From the NCBI GenBank assembly GCA_036382695.1, contig DASVHF010000017.1:1-16052 (forward strand): a stretch of 16,052 nt of DNA. Reading direction: 5' to 3'. A program made the position numbers and the translations under genes. Below are positions 1 to 5,243 of the stretch, piece after piece; within the stretch, counting starts at the first letter, position 1; the number at the start of each line of letters is the position of its first letter. Origin of the DNA: DASVHF01 sp036382695 (GTDB lineage: Bacteria > Patescibacteriota > Microgenomatia > Woykebacterales > RBG-16-39-9b). The notes beneath the pieces were generated by a model. The model ran no database searches, was not told the DNA's origin, and worked only from the letters and a program-made list of their open reading frames with translations.

Positions 1-174
1 TCACAAGTTGAAAAAGACACCGACAGGGACTTCTTTATGACTAGCGCCGAATCGAAGAAATACGGTATAATTGACGCGGTAATTGAAGCTAGAAAAACTA
101 AGCTTACTGCGGCAGCTAAGATGGTTCCTTCAACAGCAAGAAGGATTCTTGAACCAGAGAATACTATCAAGTAA
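1..174 (+). CDS. clpP: ATP-dependent Clp protease proteolytic subunit, C-terminal part
   Basis: Open from the first base in frame 1, giving 57 C-terminal residues before TAA; the start and the Ser/His part of the active site lie outside the window. The residues EKDTDRDFFM followed by S-A-E-x-x-K-x-Y-G-I-I-D-A-V-I match the conserved end of ClpP (ERDTDRD..MSAEEAKEYGLID), the segment that carries the catalytic Asp in this family. ClpP forms a cytoplasmic tetradecameric serine protease fed by ClpX- or ClpA/C-type unfoldases. The tail after the conserved block is about 25 residues of basic, low-conservation sequence, a little longer than usual. It is followed at 45 bases by a tRNA gene. Family assignment is firm; nothing can be said about its start or regulation. 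Confidence 0.88.
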   Translation, partial: SQVEKDTDRDFFMTSAESKKYGIIDAVIEARKTKLTAAAKMVPSTARRILEPENTIK

Positions 175-178
175 AAAT

Positions 179-206
179 TTGTTACGTATTGTAGACTTCT
201 TAAACT
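179..206 (+). promoter_or_regulatory. weak candidate promoter for tRNA-Val
   Basis: TTGTTA (179-184) is followed after 16 bases by TAAACT (201-206), each 4/6 to the sigma-70 consensus. This would put the transcription start around 213, just before the tRNA at 219. The spacing is reasonable but the hexamers are poor, and the tRNA could instead be cotranscribed with clpP. Confidence 0.3.
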
Positions 207-218
207 CGAATAGAAATT

Positions 219-293
219 GGACGGTTAGCTCAGCGGTAGAGCGCTTCGTTGACATCGAAGAGGCCGCAGGTTCAAGTCCTGCACCGTCCACCA
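219..293 (+). tRNA. tRNA-Val (anticodon GAC), CCA encoded
   Basis: A full cloverleaf can be read. The acceptor stem GGACGGT (219-225) pairs with ACCGTCC (283-289). The D arm is GCTC/GAGC. The anticodon stem CTTCG/CGAAG encloses the loop TTGACAT, so the anticodon is GAC and decodes valine GUC (GUU by wobble). The T arm is GCAGG-TTCAAGT-CCTGC. The discriminator is A290 and CCA is encoded at 291-293, so no CCA addition is needed for the first maturation. It sits between clpP and a small membrane-protein gene. Confidence 0.96.
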
Positions 294-305
294 GGTTCTT
301 AGTAA

Positions 306-351
306 GTGGGTTGTAGCAGAGCGGGCTAGCCCTCTTCAGCCCACCATTTTT
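306..351 (+). terminator. terminator-like hairpin after tRNA-Val
   Basis: GTGGGTT (306-312) pairs over 7 bp, one of them G-U, with AGCCCAC (338-344). Inside it AGA plus GGG (318-320, 323-325) can pair with CCCTCT (330-335). Five T residues follow at 347-351. The long GC-rich stem and T-run fit intrinsic termination of the tRNA transcript about 10 bases past the CCA end. The inner part has bulges and alternatives, so efficiency is uncertain. Confidence 0.55.
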
Positions 352-369
352 CAGATAGAAATCTAATCG

Positions 370-618
370 ATGGCAAAGGAAGATGCAAAATCTAAAGAAT
401 ATATAGAGGTCGGCTCCGACCGAGGACACACTCGAATCCATATTTCAACTTGGAGAATGGTTTTTAATAATTTTCTTGGTGGTCTCTCGTGGGGATTCGG
501 TACTGTTCTGGGAGCCACGGTCGTAGTTGGTCTAGTCATTATTATTCTTAGCAAGCTTGATAGTGTACCTATTATTGGCGAGTTTTTTAGCAGCATTCTC
601 CAATCAATCCAACCTTAA
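370..618 (+). CDS. small membrane protein, DUF5665-like
   Basis: 82 residues. A charged N-terminal 28 residues is followed by W-x-x-V-F-N-N-F-L-x-G-L, then one hydrophobic helix (about 44-62: V-L-G-A-T-V-V-V-G-L-V-I-I-I-L), and then the S-K-L-D-S-V-P-I-I-G motif. This pattern (N-F-L-x-G-L-x-x-G-x-G-T-x-x-G-A-T, one helix, K-L-x-x-V-P-x-x-G) is what I recall for the DUF5665 family common in CPR and Firmicutes; its function is unknown. It is probably a single-pass inner-membrane protein with the N-terminus in the cytoplasm. No Shine-Dalgarno sequence precedes the ATG; a poor -10 (TAGAAA, 356-361) sits 8 bases upstream of it. thrS starts six bases after its stop, so the two are likely cotranscribed. 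The family name is a moderate-confidence call; that it is a real gene is likely. Confidence 0.72.
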   Translation: MAKEDAKSKEYIEVGSDRGHTRIHISTWRMVFNNFLGGLSWGFGTVLGATVVVGLVIIILSKLDSVPIIGEFFSSILQSIQP

Positions 619-624
619 ATCACG

Positions 625-2406
625 ATGAGTACAGATTTATCTACAATGCGACATTCCGCTGCCCATCTTATGGCCGCCGCGGTGAGAGAGTTGTGGCCGG
701 AAACTAAATTCGGCATCGGACCAGTTATTGAAAATGGCTTCTACTATGATTTTGACCTTCCTGTAAAAATTACTGAGGAAGATTTACCAAGAATAGAGGA
801 AAAAATGAGTGAGATAAAAAAGAAAAATCTACCTTTTGTGCGAAGTGAGATTCCAATCAATAAGGCTCTAAATCTTGAAAAAAAACGCGGCCAAAATTAC
901 AAATTTGAGCTGCTTGAGCAAATCAAAGAGACAGGCGACACTTCCCTGGAGCAAGGAGAAACTCCTTCGCTTAAGCGAGGCAAATTTAAAAATGTAACCA
1001 AAGCAAGTTATTACAAGTTGGGAGGTTTTCTTGATCTTTGTCGCGGTCCACACGTGGCAAACACTAGCAATATTGGACATTACAAGCTATTAAATATCGC
1101 CGGCGCTTATTGGCGCGGGTCTGAAAACAATCCTATGCTCACTAGAATCTATGGTACGGTCTGGTCGGCTAAAAAAGAGCTCGAGAAACATATTTCACAG
1201 CTAGAGGAAATAAAGAAACGGGACCATAAAAAGCTAGGTAGAGAACTTGAACTTTTCATCTTTAAGGAAACGGCGCCAGGTATGCCGTACTGGTTACCAA
1301 AAGGATTGTCGATTTACAACGAGCTTCTTGCTTTCTGGCGCAAAGAACATACGAAAAGAGGCTACCAAGAAATCTCTTCTCCTCTCATAAGTGAGAAGAA
1401 ACTATGGGAAATTTCTGGGCACTGGAAATACTATAAGGAGAATATGTTTGTTATCCCAATCAATAAAAACACAACTTATTGTTTGAAATCGATGAATTGT
1501 CCCGATGCGATGGTGGTGTTCGGTTCAAAAAATCGAAGTTACAAAGACTTACCGTTGCGATTGTCTGATACTGATATTCTTCATAGACTTGAAAAATCTG
1601 GTACTTTAAGTGGGCTTCTTCGAGTTAGGAAGTTTCAACAAGACGATGCCCATATTTTCATAACCGAGGATCAAATCGAAAAAGAGTATGAAAATATATT
1701 AGAAATTGCTGATCGCTTCTATTCAATTTTTAATCTAAAGTATCGCTTACGACTTGGAACTAAACCTGAAAAATATTTAGGTGATCCAAAAATTTGGAAT
1801 AAGGCGGAAATAGTTTTGAAACGGATTTTAGAAAAAAGCGGAAAAGATCATTTTATTCTAGAAGGTGACGGTGCTTTTTACGGACCAAAGATCGACATCT
1901 TGGTGAAAGACATTCTGGGAAGAGAGTGGCAACTAGGAACAATACAGCTGGATTTTCAATTACCAGCTCGTTTCAAATTAAAATACACCAACCAAAAAGG
2001 AAATCCTAGGACACCGGTTGTTATACATCGAGTAATTTATGGCTCTATTGATCGTTTTATCGGCATTTTAATTGAACACTACGGTGGTGCTTTTCCCACT
2101 TGGCTTTCGCCAATACAGGCGGTGATAATACCAATTGCCGAAAGGCATGTTAGCTATGCCGAGCGCGTAAAACAAAAACTAGCCGATTCAGATATCCGAG
2201 CTGAATTTGACCCCCGAAACGCAACCATGCAGGCAAAGATACGCAACGCCCAAGTCCAGAAAATACCATATATGTTAATTATCGGCGATAAGGAAAAAGT
2301 TCAAAATAAGGTTGCAGTTCGCTCTAGAGAAAAAGGTGACGAGGGCGCCTCCTCTCTAGACAACTTCATTGAAAGATTAACAAAGGAAATAGCCGACTTA
2401 AAATGA
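625..2406 (+). CDS. thrS: threonine--tRNA ligase lacking the TGS domain
   Basis: 593 residues, class II synthetase charging tRNA-Thr. The N2 editing domain comes first: H10-S-A-A-H14 and C139-R-G-P-H143 form the HxxxH/CxxxH site that clears Ser-tRNA(Thr). The catalytic core follows with the zinc/substrate residues C292 (K-S-M-N-C-P), H343 (Q-D-D-A-H) and H468 (V-I-H-R). Motif 2 is H-R321-L-E323. Motif 3 is G-S-I-D-R-F-I-G-I-L-I-E-H. A C-terminal anticodon-binding domain runs from about residue 495. E. coli ThrRS is about 640 residues and has an N-terminal TGS (N1) domain; here the protein begins directly at the editing domain. Around motif 2 the sequence is divergent (R-V-R-K-F-Q-Q-D-D-A-H instead of R-V-R-G-F-T-Q). 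The start has no visible Shine-Dalgarno sequence and sits 6 bases after the previous stop. The stop overlaps tsaC (ATGA). Confidence 0.97.
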   Translation: MSTDLSTMRHSAAHLMAAAVRELWPETKFGIGPVIENGFYYDFDLPVKITEEDLPRIEEKMSEIKKKNLPFVRSEIPINKALNLEKKRGQNYKFELLEQIKETGDTSLEQGETPSLKRGKFKNVTKASYYKLGGFLDLCRGPHVANTSNIGHYKLLNIAGAYWRGSENNPMLTRIYGTVWSAKKELEKHISQLEEIKKRDHKKLGRELELFIFKETAPGMPYWLPKGLSIYNELLAFWRKEHTKRGYQEISSPLISEKKLWEISGHWKYYKENMFVIPINKNTTYCLKSMNCPDAMVVFGSKNRSYKDLPLRLSDTDILHRLEKSGTLSGLLRVRKFQQDDAHIFITEDQIEKEYENILEIADRFYSIFNLKYRLRLGTKPEKYLGDPKIWNKAEIVLKRILEKSGKDHFILEGDGAFYGPKIDILVKDILGREWQLGTIQLDFQLPARFKLKYTNQKGNPRTPVVIHRVIYGSIDRFIGILIEHYGGAFPTWLSPIQAVIIPIAERHVSYAERVKQKLADSDIRAEFDPRNATMQAKIRNAQVQKIPYMLIIGDKEKVQNKVAVRSREKGDEGASSLDNFIERLTKEIADLK

Positions 2407-3008
2407 TCGAAGAACCAACCAAGCACTTCAGAGCCGGTCAGATTGTCATATTTCCCACAGATACTTTATATGGAGTTGGTTGCAGGGTAGATAGTGAAAA
2501 TTCAATAAAACGTCTTTATGATATTCGGGAGACTCCATACTCCAAACCTACTTTGATCTTAGCAGCAGATTCAAAACAAGCCTTTGAATATGGGGAGTTC
2601 GACGCGATTGCTAAGAATTTAGCCAACGCTTTCTGGCCAGGACCACTAACAGTAATAATAAAAGCAAAAAACCTCGTACCAAAGATGATCCAAGGAAAAC
2701 TTGAGACAATTGCGGTCAGAGTGCCAAATCAACCACCGGTTATCAACATTATTAAGAAACTAGGAATGCCCATACTTGCTCCAAGTGCAAATTTCCATGG
2801 AAGGAGGGCACCAACTAATTTTTCTGAAATTGACAAAGATCTTTTAGCTCTGGTAGACTATGCAGTCGATCTTGCTAAGCTAGATGGTGGCAAACAGATG
2901 AGACGGAAACCATCCACATTGATTGATTTGACAAAAAAACCTTTCAAAATAGTAAGGCCAGGAGCAATTTCCGAGAAACAAATAAGAAAGGCTTTTGGAG
3001 GAGCCTAG
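2403..3008 (+). CDS. tsaC: L-threonylcarbamoyladenylate synthase (TsaC/YrdC family)
   Basis: 201 residues, the short (YrdC-only) form without the Sua5 C-terminal domain. It makes threonylcarbamoyl-AMP from threonine, bicarbonate and ATP, the first step of t6A37 tRNA modification. Visible motifs are F-P-T-D-T-L-Y-G-V-G (17-26), K-P-T-L-I-L (48-53), F-W-P-G-P-L-T (77-83), A-V-R-V-P (104-108), A-P-S-A-N (126-130), and P-S-T-L-I-D with V-R-P-G-A-I near the end. The usual K-x-R of the substrate pocket appears as R42-E-T44, a divergence worth noting. It is translationally coupled to thrS through a 4-base ATGA overlap, so two threonine-consuming tRNA functions are made together. Its own end (GGAGGAG) supplies the Shine-Dalgarno sequence for infC. 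Confidence 0.94.
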   Translation: MIEEPTKHFRAGQIVIFPTDTLYGVGCRVDSENSIKRLYDIRETPYSKPTLILAADSKQAFEYGEFDAIAKNLANAFWPGPLTVIIKAKNLVPKMIQGKLETIAVRVPNQPPVINIIKKLGMPILAPSANFHGRRAPTNFSEIDKDLLALVDYAVDLAKLDGGKQMRRKPSTLIDLTKKPFKIVRPGAISEKQIRKAFGGA

Positions 3009-3014
3009 CAAATA
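2997..3014 (+). promoter_or_regulatory. ribosome binding site and AUA start of infC
   Basis: GGAGGAG (2997-3003) lies 8 bases before an in-frame ATA (3012-3014). The only in-frame stop upstream is TAG 3006-3008, so translation must start after it. No ATG, GTG or TTG occurs in frame until TTG 3063, which would remove conserved IF3 residues. A second purine tract, AGGAAGG (3014-3020), has no start-like codon at a suitable distance. Confidence 0.7.
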
Positions 3015-3524
3015 GGAAGGTTTTACCATCTAAATCAGAATATAACAGCCAAAAAGGTTCGCTTGATCGATAACGAAGGAAAGCAAATTGGTGTTGTTGG
3101 CATAGACGAAGCTCGCAAGAAGTCCAAGCAGCTCAACCTCGATCTTGTCGAAATTGCCCCAAAAGCAGACCCACCGGTAGCTAGAATAGTGGATTTCAAA
3201 AAATTTAAATACGAGGAATCCAAAAAGGAAAGAGTGGCTAGAAAGAAAACTCGTGAAGTCGACACAAAGGAAATTTGGCTGGGACCTTTAATTAGCCCTC
3301 ATGATTTGCAGGTCAGAACGGGTCAGGCAAGAACCTTTTTAACAAGCGGTGACAGGGTCAAGTTGACGGTAAAATTCGGCGGACGAGAAATTGTCCATCC
3401 GGAGTTTGGTTTTAAAGTTTTAGATGAAGCTGCCGAAATTCTGTCAGACGTCTGCGAAAAAGATTCGGAGCCAAAATTAATCGGACGTAATTTAAGCTTA
3501 AGCTTAAAACCAATGAAGAGTTAG
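3012..3524 (+). CDS. infC: translation initiation factor IF-3 with AUA start
   Basis: 170 residues from the AUA codon, the usual IF3 length. IF3 binds the 30S subunit, blocks 50S joining and proofreads the start codon and initiator tRNA. The N-terminal region reads G-R-F-Y-H-L-N-Q-N-I-T-A-K-K-V-R-L-I-D, matching the conserved IF3 opening (R-x-N-x-x-I-x-A-x-x-V-R-L-I-D-x-x-G). A lysine-rich linker (about 80-96) and the C-terminal domain (G-D-R-V-K-L-T-V-K-F-G-G-R-E) follow. A TTG start at 3063 would cut off the first 17 residues of this conserved block. Many bacteria start infC at AUU, AUC or AUA, which IF3 discriminates against, giving autoregulation; this gene appears to follow that rule (inference). 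rpmI follows after 6 bases. Confidence 0.9.
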   Translation: MGRFYHLNQNITAKKVRLIDNEGKQIGVVGIDEARKKSKQLNLDLVEIAPKADPPVARIVDFKKFKYEESKKERVARKKTREVDTKEIWLGPLISPHDLQVRTGQARTFLTSGDRVKLTVKFGGREIVHPEFGFKVLDEAAEILSDVCEKDSEPKLIGRNLSLSLKPMKS

Positions 3525-3530
3525 GAAAAA

Positions 3531-3731
3531 ATGAAACAGAAAACAAGAAAATCAGTCGCTAAAAGATTTAAACTAACTACTAAGGGAAAGTTGCTCAGAG
3601 GTCATGCATACTCTTCTCATCTAAAGCGTAAGAAGAGCAAAAGTAGAATCCGACGTCAAAAGGAACCAGAGAAGGTGAAAACTAGTTTCGAAAAGAAGCT
3701 GAAGGATCTTTTAGGAGCCAGCCGTGGTTAG
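3531..3731 (+). CDS. rpmI: 50S ribosomal protein L35 (bL35)
   Basis: 66 residues, highly basic. The pattern K-x-K-T-x-K-S-x-A-K-R-F-K-x-T-x-x-G-K followed by S-S-H-L-K-R-K-K-S-K-S-R-I-R is characteristic of bL35. The length matches the family. AGGA overlapping the infC stop region lies 4 bases before the ATG. It is in the conserved infC-rpmI-rplT order and its 3' end overlaps rplT by 8 bases, indicating coupled translation. Confidence 0.96.
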   Translation: MKQKTRKSVAKRFKLTTKGKLLRGHAYSSHLKRKKSKSRIRRQKEPEKVKTSFEKKLKDLLGASRG

Positions 3732-4071
3732 AGTAAAAAAAGGTTTTGTTAAACACAGAAGACATAAAAAAATCTTAACCAGCGCAAAAGGTTATCGAGG
3801 AGCCAAAAGAACTCTTGTAAGAAGCGCGAAAGAGGCGTTGATGCATGCTGGAGATTATGCTTTCGCTGGCCGTAAGCAGAGAAAGAGGCAGAAAAGAAGC
3901 CTTTGGATAAGTAAAATTAACGCAGCTTTGGAATTAGAGGGTGTTCCCTATAACAGATTTATTAAGGGCTTAAAAGAAGCTAACATCGAAATCGATAGAA
4001 AAATACTCGCAGATCTTGCCGTTTCAGATCCCGCTATATTTAAACAAATCATTTTGAAGCTAAAACTATAG
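3724..4071 (+). CDS. rplT: 50S ribosomal protein L20 (bL20)
   Basis: 115 residues from a GTG start that overlaps rpmI by 8 bases; AGGAG (3713-3717) is 6 bases upstream. The R-V-K-x-G-F-V-K-H-R-R-H-K-K-I-L start, the A-K-G-Y-R-G-A-K block and R-K-Q-R-K-R-Q-K-R-S-L-W-I-S-K-I-N-A are the bL20 signature for 23S rRNA binding. In E. coli and Bacillus L20 represses the rpmI-rplT messenger; no matching RNA structure was looked for successfully here. It is the last gene before the 195-base spacer. Confidence 0.97.
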   Translation: MVRVKKGFVKHRRHKKILTSAKGYRGAKRTLVRSAKEALMHAGDYAFAGRKQRKRQKRSLWISKINAALELEGVPYNRFIKGLKEANIEIDRKILADLAVSDPAIFKQIILKLKL

Positions 4072-4104
4072 ACTCATAGTTATAGATAGCCGAAACCCAT
4101 AGTC

Positions 4105-4133
4105 TTGACAGAATCTCTACCTTGTGCTAAAGT
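4105..4133 (+). promoter_or_regulatory. strong promoter upstream of the hairpin RNA
   Basis: TTGACA (4105-4110) matches the -35 consensus perfectly. After exactly 17 bases comes TAAAGT (4128-4133), preceded by TG at 4125-4126, an extended -10. The predicted start is about 4140, nine bases before a long hairpin. The region 4118-4134 is nearly repeated at the pheS promoter (4241-4257), which supports both. Confidence 0.65.
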
Positions 4134-4139
4134 TTAAAC

Positions 4140-4219
4140 GCGATTTTGGCCCTGAAGTGGGGAGCTCATGTAGGGCAGGCGTGAGCTTCCCACCTCGGGG
4201 CTTAATTTTTTAATTTTTT
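4140..4219 (+). ncRNA. candidate short hairpin RNA or attenuated leader
   Basis: From the predicted start (about 4140) to the end of the second T-tract lies a transcript of about 80 bases that is almost entirely one stem-loop. It has no Phe-rich leader peptide, no T-box sequence and no SRP-RNA signature. A separate promoter for pheS lies downstream, so this unit could be an independent small RNA. It could also be simply the terminator of the thrS-rplT operon with a fortuitous promoter, or a leader attenuating pheST. Confidence 0.4.
4149..4219 (+). terminator. strong intrinsic terminator between rplT and pheS
   Basis: The arms 4149-4168 and 4182-4201 pair over 20 positions with one A-C mismatch and two G-U pairs, closing a 13-base loop (4169-4181). 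Two runs of six T follow at 4206-4211 and 4214-4219. This is the best terminator in the window. GCCCT (4149-4153) could alternatively pair with AGGGC in the loop (4172-4176), but that is far weaker than the main stem. Confidence 0.85.
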
Positions 4220-4244
4220 CCTCTCACTTCTATTCAAAATTACC

Positions 4245-4256
4245 TTGTGATAAAAT
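4245..4256 (+). promoter_or_regulatory. extended -10 promoter of pheS, nearly leaderless
   Basis: TTGTGATAAAAT contains TG, one base, then TAAAAT (4251-4256). The matching -35 position (TTCTAT, 4228-4233) is poor, as is common for extended -10 promoters. The expected start is 4262-4265, only 2-5 bases before the pheS ATG at 4267, and no Shine-Dalgarno sequence is present. Confidence 0.55.
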
Positions 4257-4266
4257 TATAAGAAAT

Positions 4267-5241
4267 ATGAAAACAGAATTAGAAAAATTGTTAATTAATT
4301 TTAAAAAAGAAATAGAAAAAATAGAAAGGCTAGAGGATACCGAAACTCTAAGAGTAAAATATCTAGGACGCAAAAGTGGCTTGCTACAAAAAATAACTGC
4401 TCAGATTCCGAAGCTTCCTACCTCACAACGTTCGGGAATTGGAACAATGATCAACGAAATTAGAGCGCAGATCGAACATATTTTAGAAGAGAAATCGGCT
4501 AAGCGAAAGGTATCAGGCGAGGAAACCTATGTTGATGTAAGCACACCAGGGAAAAAATTCGAAACCGGCAGCTTGCACCCAATAACGTTAGTTATTGAAG
4601 AAATCAAAGAAATTTTTTACTATCTTGGATTCACCTGGACTGACGGCCCTGAAGTTGAAAGCGACCTCTATAATTTTCAAAAATTAAACATGCCCCCGGA
4701 CCATCCAGCTCGTGATGCTCAACAAACCTACTACATAGACAGTGAAACGCTGCTGCGCACTCACACTAGTAATATGCAAGTAAGATTTCTTGAGAACCAT
4801 AAACCTCCTATTAGAGTACTATTTCCTGGCCGCTGCTACCGCCGTGATATGCCCGATACAACGCATCTACCATCCTTTTATCAAATCGAAGGCTTACTAG
4901 TAGACGACCGTTCTAAAATGACGGATTTGCTAGGCAGTCTAGATTTTTTCGCTAAAAGATTTTTCGGTAAGAAAACAAAAATACGGGTATACGGACATCA
5001 TTTTCCTTACACAGAACCATCCATTGAGGTTGAAGTTCATCACCCCAAGAAAGGCTGGATAGAAATTTTAGGTGCAGGAATGGTTCATCCAGATGTCTTA
5101 AGAAATGGCCGTTTGGACCCAGGGAAATACCGTGGTTGGGCTTTTGGTATGGGTCCCGATAGATTAGCTATGCTCAAATACGGCATAAACAACATCCGTA
5201 TTCTTTATAACAACGATCTACGATTCCTTAATCAATTTTAA
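4267..5241 (+). CDS. pheS: phenylalanine--tRNA ligase alpha subunit
   Basis: 324 residues; the catalytic subunit of the (alpha-beta)2 class II enzyme. Residues 1-85 form a charged helical, probably coiled-coil tRNA-binding arm. The core contains L-L-R-T-H-T-S (162-168), P-G-R-C-Y-R-R-D (187-194, motif 2), F-Y-Q-I-E-G (204-209), F-P-Y-T-E-P-S (246-252) and motif 3 G-M-G-P-D-R-L-A-M-L-K-Y-G-I (294-307). The family's F-H-Q is F-Y-Q here, and L-G-C-G-M is L-G-A-G-M. Start: the ATG at 4267 is right behind a promoter and has no Shine-Dalgarno sequence, so a leaderless or near-leaderless mRNA is likely. pheT begins 2 bases after its stop. The gene keeps the E. coli order rplT-pheS-pheT, but without a pheM-like Phe leader peptide. 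Confidence 0.97.
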   Translation: MKTELEKLLINFKKEIEKIERLEDTETLRVKYLGRKSGLLQKITAQIPKLPTSQRSGIGTMINEIRAQIEHILEEKSAKRKVSGEETYVDVSTPGKKFETGSLHPITLVIEEIKEIFYYLGFTWTDGPEVESDLYNFQKLNMPPDHPARDAQQTYYIDSETLLRTHTSNMQVRFLENHKPPIRVLFPGRCYRRDMPDTTHLPSFYQIEGLLVDDRSKMTDLLGSLDFFAKRFFGKKTKIRVYGHHFPYTEPSIEVEVHHPKKGWIEILGAGMVHPDVLRNGRLDPGKYRGWAFGMGPDRLAMLKYGINNIRILYNNDLRFLNQF

Positions 5242-5243
5242 AG

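Noticed and set aside
307..346. A mini-tRNA-like element after tRNA-Val, with a 6-7 bp acceptor-like stem and a CCA end
   Set aside because: It is only 40 bases, has no T arm or anticodon arm, and the stem followed by TTTTT is explained better as an intrinsic terminator.
356..369. Leaderless promoter for the small membrane protein at 370
   Set aside because: TAGAAA is at a suitable distance but no -35 or extended -10 supports it; too weak to list.
130..441. Minus-strand reading frame across the tRNA
   Set aside because: It is the antisense of tRNA-Val and its flanks; such frames commonly arise from the T arm.
4140..4220. T-box riboswitch or pheM-like Phe leader peptide in front of pheS
   Set aside because: No T-box sequence or specifier-loop architecture fits in the short leader, and no reading frame with Phe codon clusters is present.
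4140..4220. SRP (4.5S) RNA in the hairpin region
   Set aside because: The conserved helix 8 motif (GGAAGGAAGCAG-type) is absent.
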